Below are positions 41,657 to 49,823 of a stretch of 64,000 nt of DNA, piece by piece. Under the pieces are notes generated by a model. It searched no databases. It worked only from the letters and a program-made list of their open reading frames with translations, and was not told the DNA's origin. Every line of letters begins with the position of its first letter. Within the stretch, counting starts at the first letter, position 1. Position numbers and translations under genes: made by a program. The stretch lies in the NCBI RefSeq assembly GCF_038235435.1, contig NZ_CP151275.1, forward strand, positions 4,960,001 through 5,024,000, in the 5' to 3' direction. The stretch comes from Niveibacterium sp. SC-1. GTDB taxonomy: Bacteria > Pseudomonadota > Gammaproteobacteria > Burkholderiales > Rhodocyclaceae.

Positions 41657-42982
41657 ATGGCCAGAGCTGCCGCCAATCCGCTGGCAGGCCTCGCGCCCGC
41701 TATCCGCAAGGTCGTCGATCAGGCATTGCAGCTGCAACAGGGCGGCCAGGCGACGCGCGCCGTCGAGCTCTACCAGGGCCTGCTGAAGAAGAACCCGCGG
41801 CTGGCGATCGTGCACAAGTTTCTCGGCCTCGCCCTGCTTGAAGCGGGCATGCGCCAAGCTGGGCTCACCGAGCTTTCCGCCGCGGCGTCCGCACTGCCCT
41901 GGGACGGCGACACCCAGTTCCAGTTCGGCGCCGCCCTCCTGCTGGTCGGCGAAGTCCAGCGCGGCCTCGGCACGCTGGAGAAGACCGTGCGCCTGACGGA
42001 GCTCGATGCCTCGCTGCGGGGCCGCGCGGGGGCCGAGCTCTATCGCAACGGCCGTTTCATCGCGGCCACCGAGGCCTTCGAACGCCTTGCCCGCGAGCAG
42101 CCCCAACGGCCGGAGGTGTGGAGCGACCTGTGCCTCGCGCGCTTTGGCGCCGGCGACGTGGCGGGCGCGCTTGCCGCGAGCCGCGAAGCCGTGGCCCTGC
42201 GCCCCACGCTCGCGCCGGACTTGCGGGTCGGCCAGGCCGATCCCGATCCCGCTTTTGCGCGACCTGCAGGCAGCCTGCCGCCGGAATCCTTGCTCACCGT
42301 GGATCTGCGCGAGCACAAGGGCGCCCTGGATCGCTTCATCGGCGAACGCGATCTGCATATCGTCGATGACGTGCTGGCGGATCCCCATGCCTATCGCGAG
42401 GCGGCCCTGAAGCGCCATTTCAGCAAGGAGGCCTATTCCGGCCAGAACTTCCCCGGGGTGCAGACCGTGGGCGAGGAGGTCACGCCGATCATGCAGGTGA
42501 TCGCCACCGCGATCGGCAAGCCGATCAAGTGGATCTCGCCGGACAACGGCGCCTTTCGCGTGAGCTTCGGCGAATCCACCGCCCGCACCGACATCCATGT
42601 CGACAGCGAGGACGACCGTCATCCCGACGACTACGCGGCGGTGCTCTACCTCACCCCGCCGGAGCATGTCCGCGGTGGCACGCTCTTCTGGCGCCACAAG
42701 GCCACCGGCTTCGACCGCCGCCCGAGCCCCGAGGCGCTCGCCGCGCAGGGCTTTGCCGACTTCGCGGCCTTCCAGCGCAAGCACCTGCCACGCGACTCGG
42801 TGCTGCCCTTCAACCGGCTGGCCGCGCGCCGCAACGAATGGGAAGCCACGGTGCAGCTGCCGATGCGCTTCAACCGCCTGGTGATCTACCAGGGCAACTG
42901 GTACCACTCGATCGGCGAGGTCTTCGGCGACAGCCTGGAGAACGGTCGCCTGGTTCAACTCTTCCGCTTCCGCCCCCTCTGA
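41657..42982 (+). CDS. TPR protein with C-terminal 2OG-Fe(II)-oxygenase-like domain (DUF6445-like)
   Basis: A 441-residue protein. Residues 1-185 are TPR-type helical repeats. Residues ~215-441 look like a 2-oxoglutarate/Fe(II) oxygenase: TDIHVDSED supplies an H-x-D pair, NWYHSIGEVFG a distal His, and RLVQLF an Arg. The region resembles DUF6445-type proteins. It may hydroxylate a protein or peptide bound by the TPR part, but that is inference. AGAGGAGG seven bases upstream makes 41657 the start. The stop overlaps a long inverted repeat. It is divergent from a LysR gene. Confidence 0.75.
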   Translation: MARAAANPLAGLAPAIRKVVDQALQLQQGGQATRAVELYQGLLKKNPRLAIVHKFLGLALLEAGMRQAGLTELSAAASALPWDGDTQFQFGAALLLVGEVQRGLGTLEKTVRLTELDASLRGRAGAELYRNGRFIAATEAFERLAREQPQRPEVWSDLCLARFGAGDVAGALAASREAVALRPTLAPDLRVGQADPDPAFARPAGSLPPESLLTVDLREHKGALDRFIGERDLHIVDDVLADPHAYREAALKRHFSKEAYSGQNFPGVQTVGEEVTPIMQVIATAIGKPIKWISPDNGAFRVSFGESTARTDIHVDSEDDRHPDDYAAVLYLTPPEHVRGGTLFWRHKATGFDRRPSPEALAAQGFADFAAFQRKHLPRDSVLPFNRLAARRNEWEATVQLPMRFNRLVIYQGNWYHSIGEVFGDSLENGRLVQLFRFRPL

Positions 42983-43033
42983 AAGGTGCGCAGGCGTCTG
43001 CTGCACGGCCCGATCCTGCGCCTGCGCACCTTT
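42982..43033 (+). repeat. 15-base perfect inverted repeat starting at the stop codon
   Basis: AAAGGTGCGCAGGCG (42982-42996) and its exact complement (43019-43033) flank 22 bases. The left arm begins on the last base of the stop codon. It would form a large stem-loop in the 3' end of the message, 24 bases before a separate terminator. Confidence 0.8.
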
Positions 43034-43057
43034 CGGCTGTAGAGGAAACAGAAAGCA

Positions 43058-43085
43058 AAAAGGCCCGCATCGCTGCGGGCCTTTT
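43058..43085. terminator. Bidirectional intrinsic terminator
   Basis: A perfect 11-base stem (AAAAGGCCCGC with GCGGGCCTTTT) and 6-base loop lies between two convergent genes. The A-tract on one arm and T-tract on the other let it work in both directions. Confidence 0.9.
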
Positions 43086-43112
43086 GTCTTGCGGCGGTAT
43101 CGCGCTTGGCGC

Positions 43113-44018
43113 TCAGAGCGTGTAGCCCAGGACCCGTGCGATGCCGGCTTCCTTGGTGGGACGCGCGATCGATTCGCGCAGCAGGCGCGACATCGGCACC
43201 TTGAGGGCGTCGGTCTCGAACCAGCGGTTGTAGATCGTGTTGATCTCGCCGCTGGTGTAGAGCTGCTGCAGCGTGCGATCGACGATCGCGAGCAGCTTGT
43301 CGTCGCCCTTGCGGACCATGATGGCGTAGGGCTCGATCGAGAGGTAGCTCTCCGTGAGGCGGAAGCGCTTGGCATCGGCCTGACCCGCAAGCATGCCGGT
43401 GAGCAGCACGTCGTCCTGCGGGAAGGCGGCGACGGCGCCGCTTTGCAGCGCCTTCATGGCGTCGGCATTGCTGGGGTAGGTGACCAGCTGCATCGAGGCG
43501 ATCTCGGAGTCGCGCAGTTCGGTGAAGAGCTTCTCCGAGGTCGTGCCCTTGCTGATCGCGACCTTCTTGCCGGCGAGCGCGTCGGGTTGCTGCAGCGCGC
43601 TGTCGGCGCTGAGGATCTTCATGCCGGCGACGAAGATGGTGTAGCTGAAATCCACCTTCTGCTGGCGCGCCTTGGTGTTGGTGGTGGAACCGCATTCGAG
43701 GTCCACCGTGCCGTCCTGCAGCTTGGGGATGCGCTCGGCGCCGGAGAGCGTCACGTAGTTGACGCGCAGTTCGGCCAGCTTCAGTTCCTTCTTCACCGAC
43801 TCGACGACGCGCTGGCACAGCTCCAGCGAGTAGCCGACCGGCTTTTTCTCGGCGTCGAGGTAGGAAAAGGGGCGGGCGGCCTCGCGGTTGCCCAGGGTGA
43901 TGGTCTTGGTCTGACGGATCTTTTCCAGGGTGTCGGCGGCCTGCAGCGGCAGCGCAATGACAAGACCCAGAAGCGGCAGGCTGGCGCGGACCAGGCTGCG
44001 ACGAAAGAAGGGGGACAT
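43113..44018 (-). CDS. Amino-acid ABC transporter substrate-binding protein (GltI-like)
   Basis: A 301-residue periplasmic binding protein with a signal peptide (about 1-27, ending LPLQA) and a type 3 solute-binding fold. ITLGNREAARPFSYLD, VDLECGSTTNTKAR and the overall length match glutamate/aspartate binding proteins. No permease or ATPase gene is adjacent, so it is an orphan receptor that may serve a transporter elsewhere. The gene is transcribed away from the LysR gene upstream but on the same strand, 259 bases away. Confidence 0.9.
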   Translation of the reverse strand: MSPFFRRSLVRASLPLLGLVIALPLQAADTLEKIRQTKTITLGNREAARPFSYLDAEKKPVGYSLELCQRVVESVKKELKLAELRVNYVTLSGAERIPKLQDGTVDLECGSTTNTKARQQKVDFSYTIFVAGMKILSADSALQQPDALAGKKVAISKGTTSEKLFTELRDSEIASMQLVTYPSNADAMKALQSGAVAAFPQDDVLLTGMLAGQADAKRFRLTESYLSIEPYAIMVRKGDDKLLAIVDRTLQQLYTSGEINTIYNRWFETDALKVPMSRLLRESIARPTKEAGIARVLGYTL

Positions 44019-44277
44019 CGGAAAACTCCAGGGGGCGGCTTGTGGCCAGCGGGTTGCGAAACAACCCGAGCAGGTCGCTACGGGTTTTCCCTAGGATTTT
44101 ATGCCGAAAATAGATGTCTGGACAGGCAGTTATTGCGACGCGCCATGCATATCAAGTATCTGGTCCGCATGAACATATAACTGTTTTTGTTGCGCTACGA
44201 GCTTTCCGATCGGCTTTTGCAATGCCCCAAAACGGGTCATTGGATGCTGCGTCGCACAATGCATCAATGACAGACTT

Positions 44278-45201
44278 TCAGGCGCCGGCGGCGGACGCCA
44301 GCAGCGCGCCGGGACTGCGGCCGGCGAGGTAGTGCCGGAGCGCCTCGATGGCATGCCGGACCTTGGCCGGTTGCGACTCCCGCTGCGGCGTGATTGCCCA
44401 GACGCCGACCGGCGCCAGCGACCACTCCGGCAGCACCCGCATGATCCGGCCGCTGGCCAGGTCGGCCGCCACGTCGGTCTCGACCTGCCGCGACATCCCC
44501 AGGCCCTGGCGGGTGAATTGCAGCAAGGCCTGCTGGTTGTTGCTGGCGATACGCCCGGCAAAGCGCACCCGCCGGGTCTCCGCACCGCGCGAAAGCTCTA
44601 CGGTCTGCGGTTCGCCCAAGGGCGTGAGCACCAGCCCCTCCATCTTCGCCAGGTCTTCGGGCTCCCTGAGCGCCGGAAACTGCGCGAGATAGGCGGGCGC
44701 CGCGCATAGATGCTCAGGCCATTGCGCCAGCGGGCGCGCCACCAGGCTGGAATCAGCCAGCCGTCCGACGCGGATGGCGAGATCGATGCGCGCCTCGATC
44801 AGGTCGATGCGTTCGTCGCCGGCGAAGATGCGCAGCTGTAGCCGCGGATGCGCCCGCATCAGGTCGGCCAGCGCCACGGCCAGATGCTCGCCTGCGAAGC
44901 TCGCCGGCGCGGCGATCCGCAGCTCCCCCAGCGGGGCGTCGCGCAGTTCGGCCAGGCGCTGCTCCGCCCGTGCCGCGGCCGCCAACATCTCGGCGCAACC
45001 CTGGTAGAAGCCGACGCCCGCCTCGCTGAGCGTGAGCCGCCGGGTCGAACGATGCAGCAAGGTCACCCCGGTGCGCTGCTCCAGCGCCCGAATCTGCTGG
45101 CTGACGACCGAGGTCGTCATCTCCAGCTCGCGCGCGGCCGCACTCATCGAACCGCATTCCACCACTCGCGCGAAGACCGCCATGCGGCGCAGTTGATCCA
45201 T
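44278..45201 (-). CDS. LysR family transcriptional regulator
   Basis: A 307-residue LysR protein. The helix-turn-helix covers about 1-60 (MAVFARVVECGSMSAAARELEM), followed by the standard co-inducer domain (APASFAGEHLAVALADLM). The N-terminus belongs to the large AaeR/DmlR-like branch. It is divergent from a small NmrA-like oxidoreductase gene, with 107 bases between the start codons, so it probably regulates that gene and itself. Confidence 0.92.
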   Translation of the reverse strand: MDQLRRMAVFARVVECGSMSAAARELEMTTSVVSQQIRALEQRTGVTLLHRSTRRLTLSEAGVGFYQGCAEMLAAAARAEQRLAELRDAPLGELRIAAPASFAGEHLAVALADLMRAHPRLQLRIFAGDERIDLIEARIDLAIRVGRLADSSLVARPLAQWPEHLCAAPAYLAQFPALREPEDLAKMEGLVLTPLGEPQTVELSRGAETRRVRFAGRIASNNQQALLQFTRQGLGMSRQVETDVAADLASGRIMRVLPEWSLAPVGVWAITPQRESQPAKVRHAIEALRHYLAGRSPGALLASAAGA

Positions 45202-45206
45202 GATTG

Positions 45207-45235
45207 TGCAGTCTGGCTAAACAAAGATTGCAGTC
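45207..45235. promoter_or_regulatory. Direct repeat in the LysR/oxidoreductase spacer
   Basis: TGCAGTC occurs at 45207-45213 and 45229-45235, 22 bases apart start to start, two turns on one DNA face. It is a candidate LysR contact pair. Confidence 0.3.
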
Positions 45236-45308
45236 CTGACGGACTTATCCCCGCATTATTAAGCCGATAAAGTGGCTCCACGCAAATCGACGAACACAGG
45301 AGAACAGC

Positions 45309-45950
45309 ATGAAAGTCGCACTCATCGGCGCCACCGGCTATATCGGCAGCGCCCTGCTGCAGGAAACCCTGGCCCGCGGCCACAGCGTCACCGCCATCGT
45401 GCGCAATCCGGCCAAGCTGGCCGCGCACGAGCGTGCGAGCGCCAAGGCGGTGGACCTGCTCGATACCGCAGCGCTTACCGAAGCCCTCAAGGGTCATGAC
45501 GCGGTGCTCGCTTCGTACAACCCGGGCCACGACGGCGACGACGTGCGCCAGCGCATGGCCGCAGGCGGTCGCAGCATCATCGACGCCACCAAGGCGGCTG
45601 GCGTGCCGCGTCTGCTCACCGTGGGTGGCGCCGGCAGCCTTTACGTTGCGCCGGGCGTGCAGGTGCTCGACAACCCCGAGTTCCCGGCACAGTGGCGCCC
45701 CGGTGCGGAAGGCACCCGCGATTTCCTGCACATGCTGCGCGACGAGCCGACGCTCAACTGGACGATGCTCAGCCCGGCGGCCTTGATCGAGCCCGGCGCC
45801 AAGCAAGGCAGCTTCCGCCTCGGCCTCGACGACCTGGTGGTCGATGCCTCCGGCAAGAGCCGGATCACCACGGGCGACTACGCCGTGGCCATGCTCGACG
45901 AACTGGAAAAGCCGCAGCACCCGCGTCAGCGCTTCACGCTCGCCTACTGA
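45309..45950 (+). CDS. NAD(P)-dependent oxidoreductase, NmrA/SDR-a type
   Basis: A 213-residue atypical SDR. The Rossmann motif GATGYIGS is at 7-14, and it lacks the SDR Tyr-x-x-x-Lys pair, as is usual in the NmrA/YwnB-like group. It may act as a redox sensor or a reductase. GGAGAACAG before the ATG gives a ribosome site. It is divergent from a LysR gene and followed by its own terminator, so it is a single-gene unit. Confidence 0.88.
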   Translation: MKVALIGATGYIGSALLQETLARGHSVTAIVRNPAKLAAHERASAKAVDLLDTAALTEALKGHDAVLASYNPGHDGDDVRQRMAAGGRSIIDATKAAGVPRLLTVGGAGSLYVAPGVQVLDNPEFPAQWRPGAEGTRDFLHMLRDEPTLNWTMLSPAALIEPGAKQGSFRLGLDDLVVDASGKSRITTGDYAVAMLDELEKPQHPRQRFTLAY

Positions 45951-46011
45951 GCGCCGGTTGCGAGCGAGACTTCGGGCGCTTGGCGCCCTCGAGACGCGGC
46001 GCACCAAAGAG

Positions 46012-46041
46012 AACGCCCCGGTCAAAAGCCGGGGCGTTTTC
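46012..46041 (+). terminator. Intrinsic terminator of the NmrA-like gene
   Basis: A 10-base perfect stem (AACGCCCCGG with CCGGGGCGTT), 7-base loop and a run of U. Confidence 0.88.
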
Positions 46042-46111
46042 ACTTCTTTCGCAGAACCAGCTCGCGACGCGGGAGCGCCCGGGCCGCTTGCTGATCTACT
46101 CTGCCGTCGCC

Positions 46112-46573
46112 CTACTGCTTGCCCCCGTGGCGGGCGAAGACCGTGCTCGTGCCGTCCGCCTTCAGCAGCAACACCTCGTAGGGGCCGCCGTCAGCCATGT
46201 CCATGCCGGGAGAGGCCTGCGGCATCCCGGGCACTACGAGACCCAGCGCCTTCGGCTTCTCTTTCAGGAGACGCTGGACGTCCGCGGGTGGCACATGCCC
46301 TTCCAGCACATAGCCGCCGACCTTGGAGGTGTGGCAGCTGGCGGCCTTGTCGGGGATGCCGAGTTGCTTGCGCACTGGAGCGACGTCCGCAACCTCGGTG
46401 GTTTTGACCGCGAACCCCGCGGCCCGCATGTGTTCGGCCCACTTGGTACAGCAGCCGCAGTAGGGATTCTTGAAGAGTTCCACCACGGTGGCCGCCTGCG
46501 CGGCCGCCGCGGCGCTCATCGCAAGCACCAGCGCGGCGCGGGACAGCAATCGTCTGAGCGTGGGGGTTTTCAT
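46112..46573 (-). CDS. DUF411 family protein, periplasmic metal-binding-type
   Basis: A 153-residue secreted protein with a signal peptide (about 1-28, ending AQA) and a thioredoxin-like DUF411 domain carrying NPYCGCCTKW, in which Cys-x-Cys-Cys would bind a soft metal. SCHTSKVGGYVLEGHVP is the second family motif, with a further Cys-His. Family members occur beside copper and mercury genes. An ATG two codons earlier (46579) is equally possible. It follows the Zur-MerC pair on the same strand after 243 bases. Confidence 0.85.
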   Translation of the reverse strand: MKTPTLRRLLSRAALVLAMSAAAAAQAATVVELFKNPYCGCCTKWAEHMRAAGFAVKTTEVADVAPVRKQLGIPDKAASCHTSKVGGYVLEGHVPPADVQRLLKEKPKALGLVVPGMPQASPGMDMADGGPYEVLLLKADGTSTVFARHGGKQ

Positions 46574-46816
46574 GGGCATTCCGTTCGCCGGATGGCGCAG
46601 GCCAAGGACGGGACACGATACGGCCGGACCCGCATCCGGGGCCTTGCGGACTATCAAGAACGCGCCCTTTAGCCGCTTCGGGTCAGGCCGAACGCCCCGC
46701 CGAGGCACTCGGCGCAGCTCACTCCGGCGGCGCGCGCATGATGTCGCGGCCGGGGCCCCGTACATCGTCGCAGCGGGTTTCCGGTAAGCGGACCGCGGCC
46801 GCCGCGCAGGACTTGC

Positions 46817-47251
46817 TCAAGCCGCGCAGGCCTGGGCCCAGCGCCGGGTGCGGCGCAGGTTAAGCACATGCGCGCTCACCAGCAGCAGCCCGCCCGCCAC
46901 GGTCAGCGGCATATCCAGCGACTCGATGCCGAAGAAGGTCTCGGCGATCACCGCGGCCGAACACAGGCTCACCCCGCCCAGCGCAAGCGCGATCACGTCG
47001 CGCGAACGATGGCGGCGATAGCCCGGGATGAAGGCGAGCAGGGAGAGCGCGATCACCGGGATGATCAGCAGCAGGTGCACGCCGCCGTGCGGGATCAGGG
47101 CCAGCAGCGGAATCACCGGGATCAGCAGCGGCAGGGCCAGGCAGTGCACCAGGCAGGCAGCCGAGGCGAACATGCCCAGGCGATCCCAACGGCAGTCCTC
47201 GCCATGCTGATGATGCGAATGCGGATGGGGGTGATGGGCTTTGGCTGACAT
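46817..47251 (-). CDS. MerC domain-containing membrane protein
   Basis: A 144-residue membrane protein with a His-rich N-terminus (HHPHPHSHHQH), four hydrophobic helices (about 28-50, 55-72, 82-100 and 110-130) and CLVHCLALP in the first helix, where MerC proteins bind Hg(II). Its His-rich lead suggests zinc or another divalent metal. It lies 35 bases after a Zur-like gene, so it is probably under zinc control. Here it lacks mer operon partners. Confidence 0.85.
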   Translation of the reverse strand: MSAKAHHPHPHSHHQHGEDCRWDRLGMFASAACLVHCLALPLLIPVIPLLALIPHGGVHLLLIIPVIALSLLAFIPGYRRHRSRDVIALALGGVSLCSAAVIAETFFGIESLDMPLTVAGGLLLVSAHVLNLRRTRRWAQACAA

Positions 47252-47286
47252 GGCGGGGCTGGAATCCGGTGTCTTTGGGTGCTGGC

Positions 47287-47724
47287 TCACTTGGGCGCTC
47301 CCGAGACATTGCAGGCGGCGCAGTGGCCGTGGACGGAGAAATCGATCTGGGTGCTGGCAAAGCCGTCGGGCAGGCGCGGCGCGGCTGCGGCGACTTCCTC
47401 CAGGCAGAAGACCTTGCCGCAGTCGTCGCAGACGAAATGGGCGTGGCTGCCGTGCGGCAGGTCGGCCTTGCTGGCGGCGGAAAAACGGAACACCCGCTGC
47501 TCGTCGGCCAGCTTGTGGGCGAGGCCTTGTTCCACCAGCCAGTCGAGCACCCGGTAGAGCGTCACGCGATCGACCGGCGTGCCGTCCACGAGGCGTTCTT
47601 CGATGTCGTGATGCGAGAGCGCGCGATCGGCGCCCCGCAGCAGCGCGAGCACGCGCAGCCGCGCCGGCGTGACGCGGGCACCGCGTTCGCGCAGGAGCTG
47701 GGCAAGATCGTGGGTGGTGTTCAT
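47287..47724 (-). CDS. zur: Fur family transcriptional regulator, Zur-like
   Basis: A 145-residue metal-dependent repressor. The winged helix covers residues 1-82 (VTPARLRVLALLRG, VDRVTLYRVLDWL). The structural zinc site is Cys99-Cys102 and Cys135-Cys138, and the HAHFVCDDCGKVFCLE segment is typical of Zur. The C-terminal part lacks the long His-rich tail of Fur. An in-frame ATG at 47730 is a possible earlier start. A palindrome directly upstream fits autoregulation. It is followed by a MerC-type gene; a role in zinc homeostasis is likely but inferred. Confidence 0.87.
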   Translation of the reverse strand: MNTTHDLAQLLRERGARVTPARLRVLALLRGADRALSHHDIEERLVDGTPVDRVTLYRVLDWLVEQGLAHKLADEQRVFRFSAASKADLPHGSHAHFVCDDCGKVFCLEEVAAAAPRLPDGFASTQIDFSVHGHCAACNVSGAPK

Positions 47725-47738
47725 GGGCATGGATTGTA

Positions 47739-47757
47739 TTTGCAACAGCGTTGCAAA
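47739..47757. promoter_or_regulatory. 8+8 palindrome, candidate operator of the Zur-like regulator
   Basis: TTTGCAAC-AGC-GTTGCAAA is a perfect inverted repeat 15 bases before the regulator start and 62 before the divergent carboxylase start. Spacing and AT edges suit a Fur-family dimer. Confidence 0.55.
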
Positions 47758-47818
47758 AGCAAACAAGGCCCATGAGGAGGCTTGCGGGCGCCGGAGCAAA
47801 GGCGCAAGTTCACGCGCC

Positions 47819-49801
47819 ATGAGGCCCTTTGACAGCGTCCTGATCGCCAATCGGGGCGAGATCGCATGCCGCATCCTGCGCAGCGTGAAGGCGCTGGGCC
47901 TGCGCGGGATCGCGGTCTTCTCCGATGCCGACGCGGGCGCCCTGCACGTGCGCCAGGCCGACCAGGCGCTGCGCATCGGCCCGGCCGAAGCCGCCGCCTC
48001 CTATCTTTCGATTCCCGCCCTGCTCGCGGCCGCCCGTGCAAGCGGGGCCCAGGCCGTGCATCCGGGCTACGGCTTCCTCTCCGAGAACGCCGGGTTCGCG
48101 GAGGCCTGTGCCGCCGCAGGCCTGGTCTTCATCGGGCCGCCGGTCGAGGCGATCCGCCTCATGGGCGACAAGAGCCGCGCCAAGGCCTGCATGGCCGAAG
48201 CCGGCGTGCCCGTGCTGGCGGATTACCGCGGCGAGGACCAGACGCCCACGACGCTCGCTGCCGCGGCGCAGGACCTGGGCTTTCCGCTGCTGATCAAGCC
48301 GCGCCTGGGCGGCGGCGGCAAGGGCATGCGCATTGTCGAGAACGGTGCCGATTTCCTGGCGGCGCTGACCGCCTGCCAGCGTGAAGCGCAGGCGGCCTTC
48401 GGCGATGCGGGCGTGCTGCTCGAACCCTATCTGCGGCAGGCCCGCCACATCGAAGTCCAGGTCTTCGCCGACCACCACGGCCATTGTGTGCACCTCTTCG
48501 AGCGCGACTGTTCCCTGCAGCGCCGCCACCAGAAGATCATCGAGGAAGCACCCGCGCCTGGCCTGTCCGCCACGACCCGCAGCGCCCTGCATGTGGCCGC
48601 GTGTCGTGCCGCGCAGGCGGTGGGCTACGTCGGCGCCGGCACGGTCGAGTTCCTGCTCGCGCCCGACGGGCGCTTCTTCTTCATGGAGATGAATACCCGC
48701 CTGCAGGTCGAGCATCCAGTCACCGAATGCGTGACCGGTCTGGACCTGGTGGACTGGCAGTTGCGGGTGGCGCAGGGTGAGCCGCTACCGCTGGCGCAGG
48801 GGCAAATCACCTGCCGCGGCCACGCGATCGAGGCGCGGGTCTACGCGGAAGATCCGGCGCGCGGCTTCCTGCCTTCGGCGGGTCTGCTGGAGACACTCGT
48901 CTTCCCGCACGGCCCCGGCCTGCGGGTGGATAGCGGGGTCACCGCAGGCGAGCGTGTGAGCACCCACTACGACCCGATGCTCGCCAAGCTGATCGCCTGG
49001 GGCGAAGACCGCGCTGAAGCCCTGCGCCGCTTGCGGGCGGCGGTGTGCGAGACCCGCATTCTCGGTCCCCGACACAACCTTGGCTTCGTCGCACGCCTGC
49101 TGGACCTGCCAGCCTTCGTCGCCGCGCAGGCGGATACACAAAGCCTGGGCGAAGCCCTGCCCGGCCTCCTCGCAGCCGCCGACAGGCAGGAAGCCCGCTT
49201 GCCCGTCCTCGCCAGCCTCGCCTGGCTGCTCCATGAGGCCGCCGCCCGCCACGACCCCTCGCCCTGGGCGGCCCGCGATGGCTGGCGACTCGGGGGCCGA
49301 GCGCAGCGCAGCCTGCACTGGCGCACGCCCGAAGACATTCGCGAGGTCCAGGTCAGGTACGCGCCCGACCACTTCGCGCTTCGCTACGCCGGTGCCGCGC
49401 TGGAGGCGAGTGGTGAACTCAAGGGCGAGCAGCTGCAGGCACGGATCGGCACGCAGCGCATCCATCTGCAGGTCTATTTCGGACCCGGGCGCGTCGCGCT
49501 CTTTCTGCCCGGCGATCCGCTCGCACACGTCTTCGAGCTGCAGGACCCGTTCGCGCGCGACCGGGACGCGACCGCAGCACAGACCGATTTCCGCGCGCCC
49601 ATGCCCGGCCGCATCATCGCGCTGCCGGTGAGCCCGGGACAGGAAGTCGCGCCCGGCGCGATACTCGCCGTCATGGAAGCCATGAAGATGGAACACAGCC
49701 TGCGCGCCCCGGCCGCGGGCGTGCTGCGCGCCTGCCATGTGCGCGTGGGCGAGGCGGTGGCCGAAGGCGTGCTGCTGCTGGACTTCGAGGCGCACGCATG
49801 A
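47819..49801 (+). CDS. liuD: Acyl-CoA carboxylase biotin carboxylase/biotin carrier subunit (methylcrotonyl-CoA type)
   Basis: A 660-residue subunit that carboxylates its own biotin with ATP and bicarbonate. The biotin carboxylase part spans about 1-450, with the ATP motif GGGGKGMR and EMNTRLQVEHPVTE. After a linker domain, the C-terminal carrier domain has the biotin Lys in EAMKM (VMEAMKMEH). It is 3-methylcrotonyl-CoA carboxylase alpha by pathway context, though propionyl- or geranyl-CoA types are similar. The carboxyltransferase partner gene is not adjacent. The start at 47819 follows the family N-terminus (FDSVLIANRGEIACR). Confidence 0.87.
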   Translation: MRPFDSVLIANRGEIACRILRSVKALGLRGIAVFSDADAGALHVRQADQALRIGPAEAAASYLSIPALLAAARASGAQAVHPGYGFLSENAGFAEACAAAGLVFIGPPVEAIRLMGDKSRAKACMAEAGVPVLADYRGEDQTPTTLAAAAQDLGFPLLIKPRLGGGGKGMRIVENGADFLAALTACQREAQAAFGDAGVLLEPYLRQARHIEVQVFADHHGHCVHLFERDCSLQRRHQKIIEEAPAPGLSATTRSALHVAACRAAQAVGYVGAGTVEFLLAPDGRFFFMEMNTRLQVEHPVTECVTGLDLVDWQLRVAQGEPLPLAQGQITCRGHAIEARVYAEDPARGFLPSAGLLETLVFPHGPGLRVDSGVTAGERVSTHYDPMLAKLIAWGEDRAEALRRLRAAVCETRILGPRHNLGFVARLLDLPAFVAAQADTQSLGEALPGLLAAADRQEARLPVLASLAWLLHEAAARHDPSPWAARDGWRLGGRAQRSLHWRTPEDIREVQVRYAPDHFALRYAGAALEASGELKGEQLQARIGTQRIHLQVYFGPGRVALFLPGDPLAHVFELQDPFARDRDATAAQTDFRAPMPGRIIALPVSPGQEVAPGAILAVMEAMKMEHSLRAPAAGVLRACHVRVGEAVAEGVLLLDFEAHA

Positions 49802-49823
49802 GTGCACGGCGAAGGGAAGCCCC

